Source: Nemertoderma westbladi (Eukaryota; Xenacoelomorpha; Nemertodermatida; Nemertodermatidae). Taken from it: DNA of 30,833 nt. The position numbers and the translations under genes are program-made. Positions 30,631 to 30,833 of this stretch are shown here, one piece after another (within the stretch, counting starts at the first letter, position 1; every line of letters starts with the position of its first letter). The stretch covers positions 1-30,833 of the forward strand of contig JAUCBJ010008275.1 in NCBI GenBank assembly GCA_032718475.1. The letters run 5' to 3'. The notes beneath the pieces were generated by a model. That model was not told where the DNA came from. It did not search any database and was given only the letters and a program-made list of their open reading frames with translations.

Positions 30631-30833
30631 TATACCGGTATCTCTAATAGGTTTATTATATTTATTTCTATAAATTTGAGCTGAAATCATACCGGTATTC
30701 TGTAATTAATTCTAGTAATAATTATACTTATATATACTATAAGTGTCAGCTGTATACCGGTATTCACGATAGGCCTATTATATATTTATATATATTTGTG
30801 CTAAAATTATATATCGGTACTCTGTGACAAATC
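30631..30833 (+). repeat. ~122-bp tandem pair, running off the window
   Basis: TATACCGGTAT begins copies at 30631 and 30753, each followed by a TATTTATT-rich stretch and TGAGCTGAAAT or TGTGCTAAAAT, then a second CGGTA. The second copy is cut by the end of the window. Confidence 0.65.

Overview
The window reads as nuclear DNA of an animal, most likely an AT-rich invertebrate genome. The clues are a peroxisomal-type catalase, tRNA-derived short repeats, and relics of animal-typical mobile elements: BEL/Pao, a CR1/L2-like LINE and a THAP-type P element. The species cannot be read from the sequence. Only two ordinary host genes are seen, both on the minus strand and both as single uninterrupted reading frames: an alpha/beta hydrolase (11768-12919) and a catalase (24518-26029). 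Almost everything else is repeats and nested mobile DNA.

Layout. 1-1740: four copies of a ~143-bp repeat, a piggyBac-like end, and a TTAA-flanked foldback element. 1813-3347: a decayed mobile-element ORF ending in AATAAA and a poly(A) tract, in which one 9-residue motif has been expanded in frame to 27 copies. 3350-3580: a tRNA-headed SINE-like unit (minus). 3633-6085: a broken BEL/Pao polyprotein (minus) with two internal frame-breaking tandem duplications. 7185-10972: a 3.8-kb C-rich 23-bp minisatellite with higher-order repeats, interrupted at 10973-11550 by a 578-bp hAT-like element.

13212-20480 is a three-layer nest. A ~0.7-kb repeat, present again without this insertion at 22838-24079, was entered by a 6.6-kb P-superfamily transposon (13572-20157, 61-bp terminal inverted repeats, 8-bp target duplication ATTGGAAG). 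That transposon still encodes the THAP domain and the C-terminal part of a P-type transposase, but the middle is missing or frameshifted. A LINE (about 13784-17733) with an intact endonuclease/reverse transcriptase sits inside it. The LINE's ORF1 ends with a correctly phased GGGAAAC slippery heptamer one codon before its stop, and the ORF2 frame is open across that point, which suggests -1 frameshifting from ORF1 to ORF2.

20480-24500 is non-coding, with a second tRNA-like head and a 43-bp tandem array. 26030-30833 has no recognisable gene. It does hold a 283-bp tandem pair (29120-29660) with long invariant blocks and a small hairpin showing one compensatory base-pair change, a possible structured RNA.
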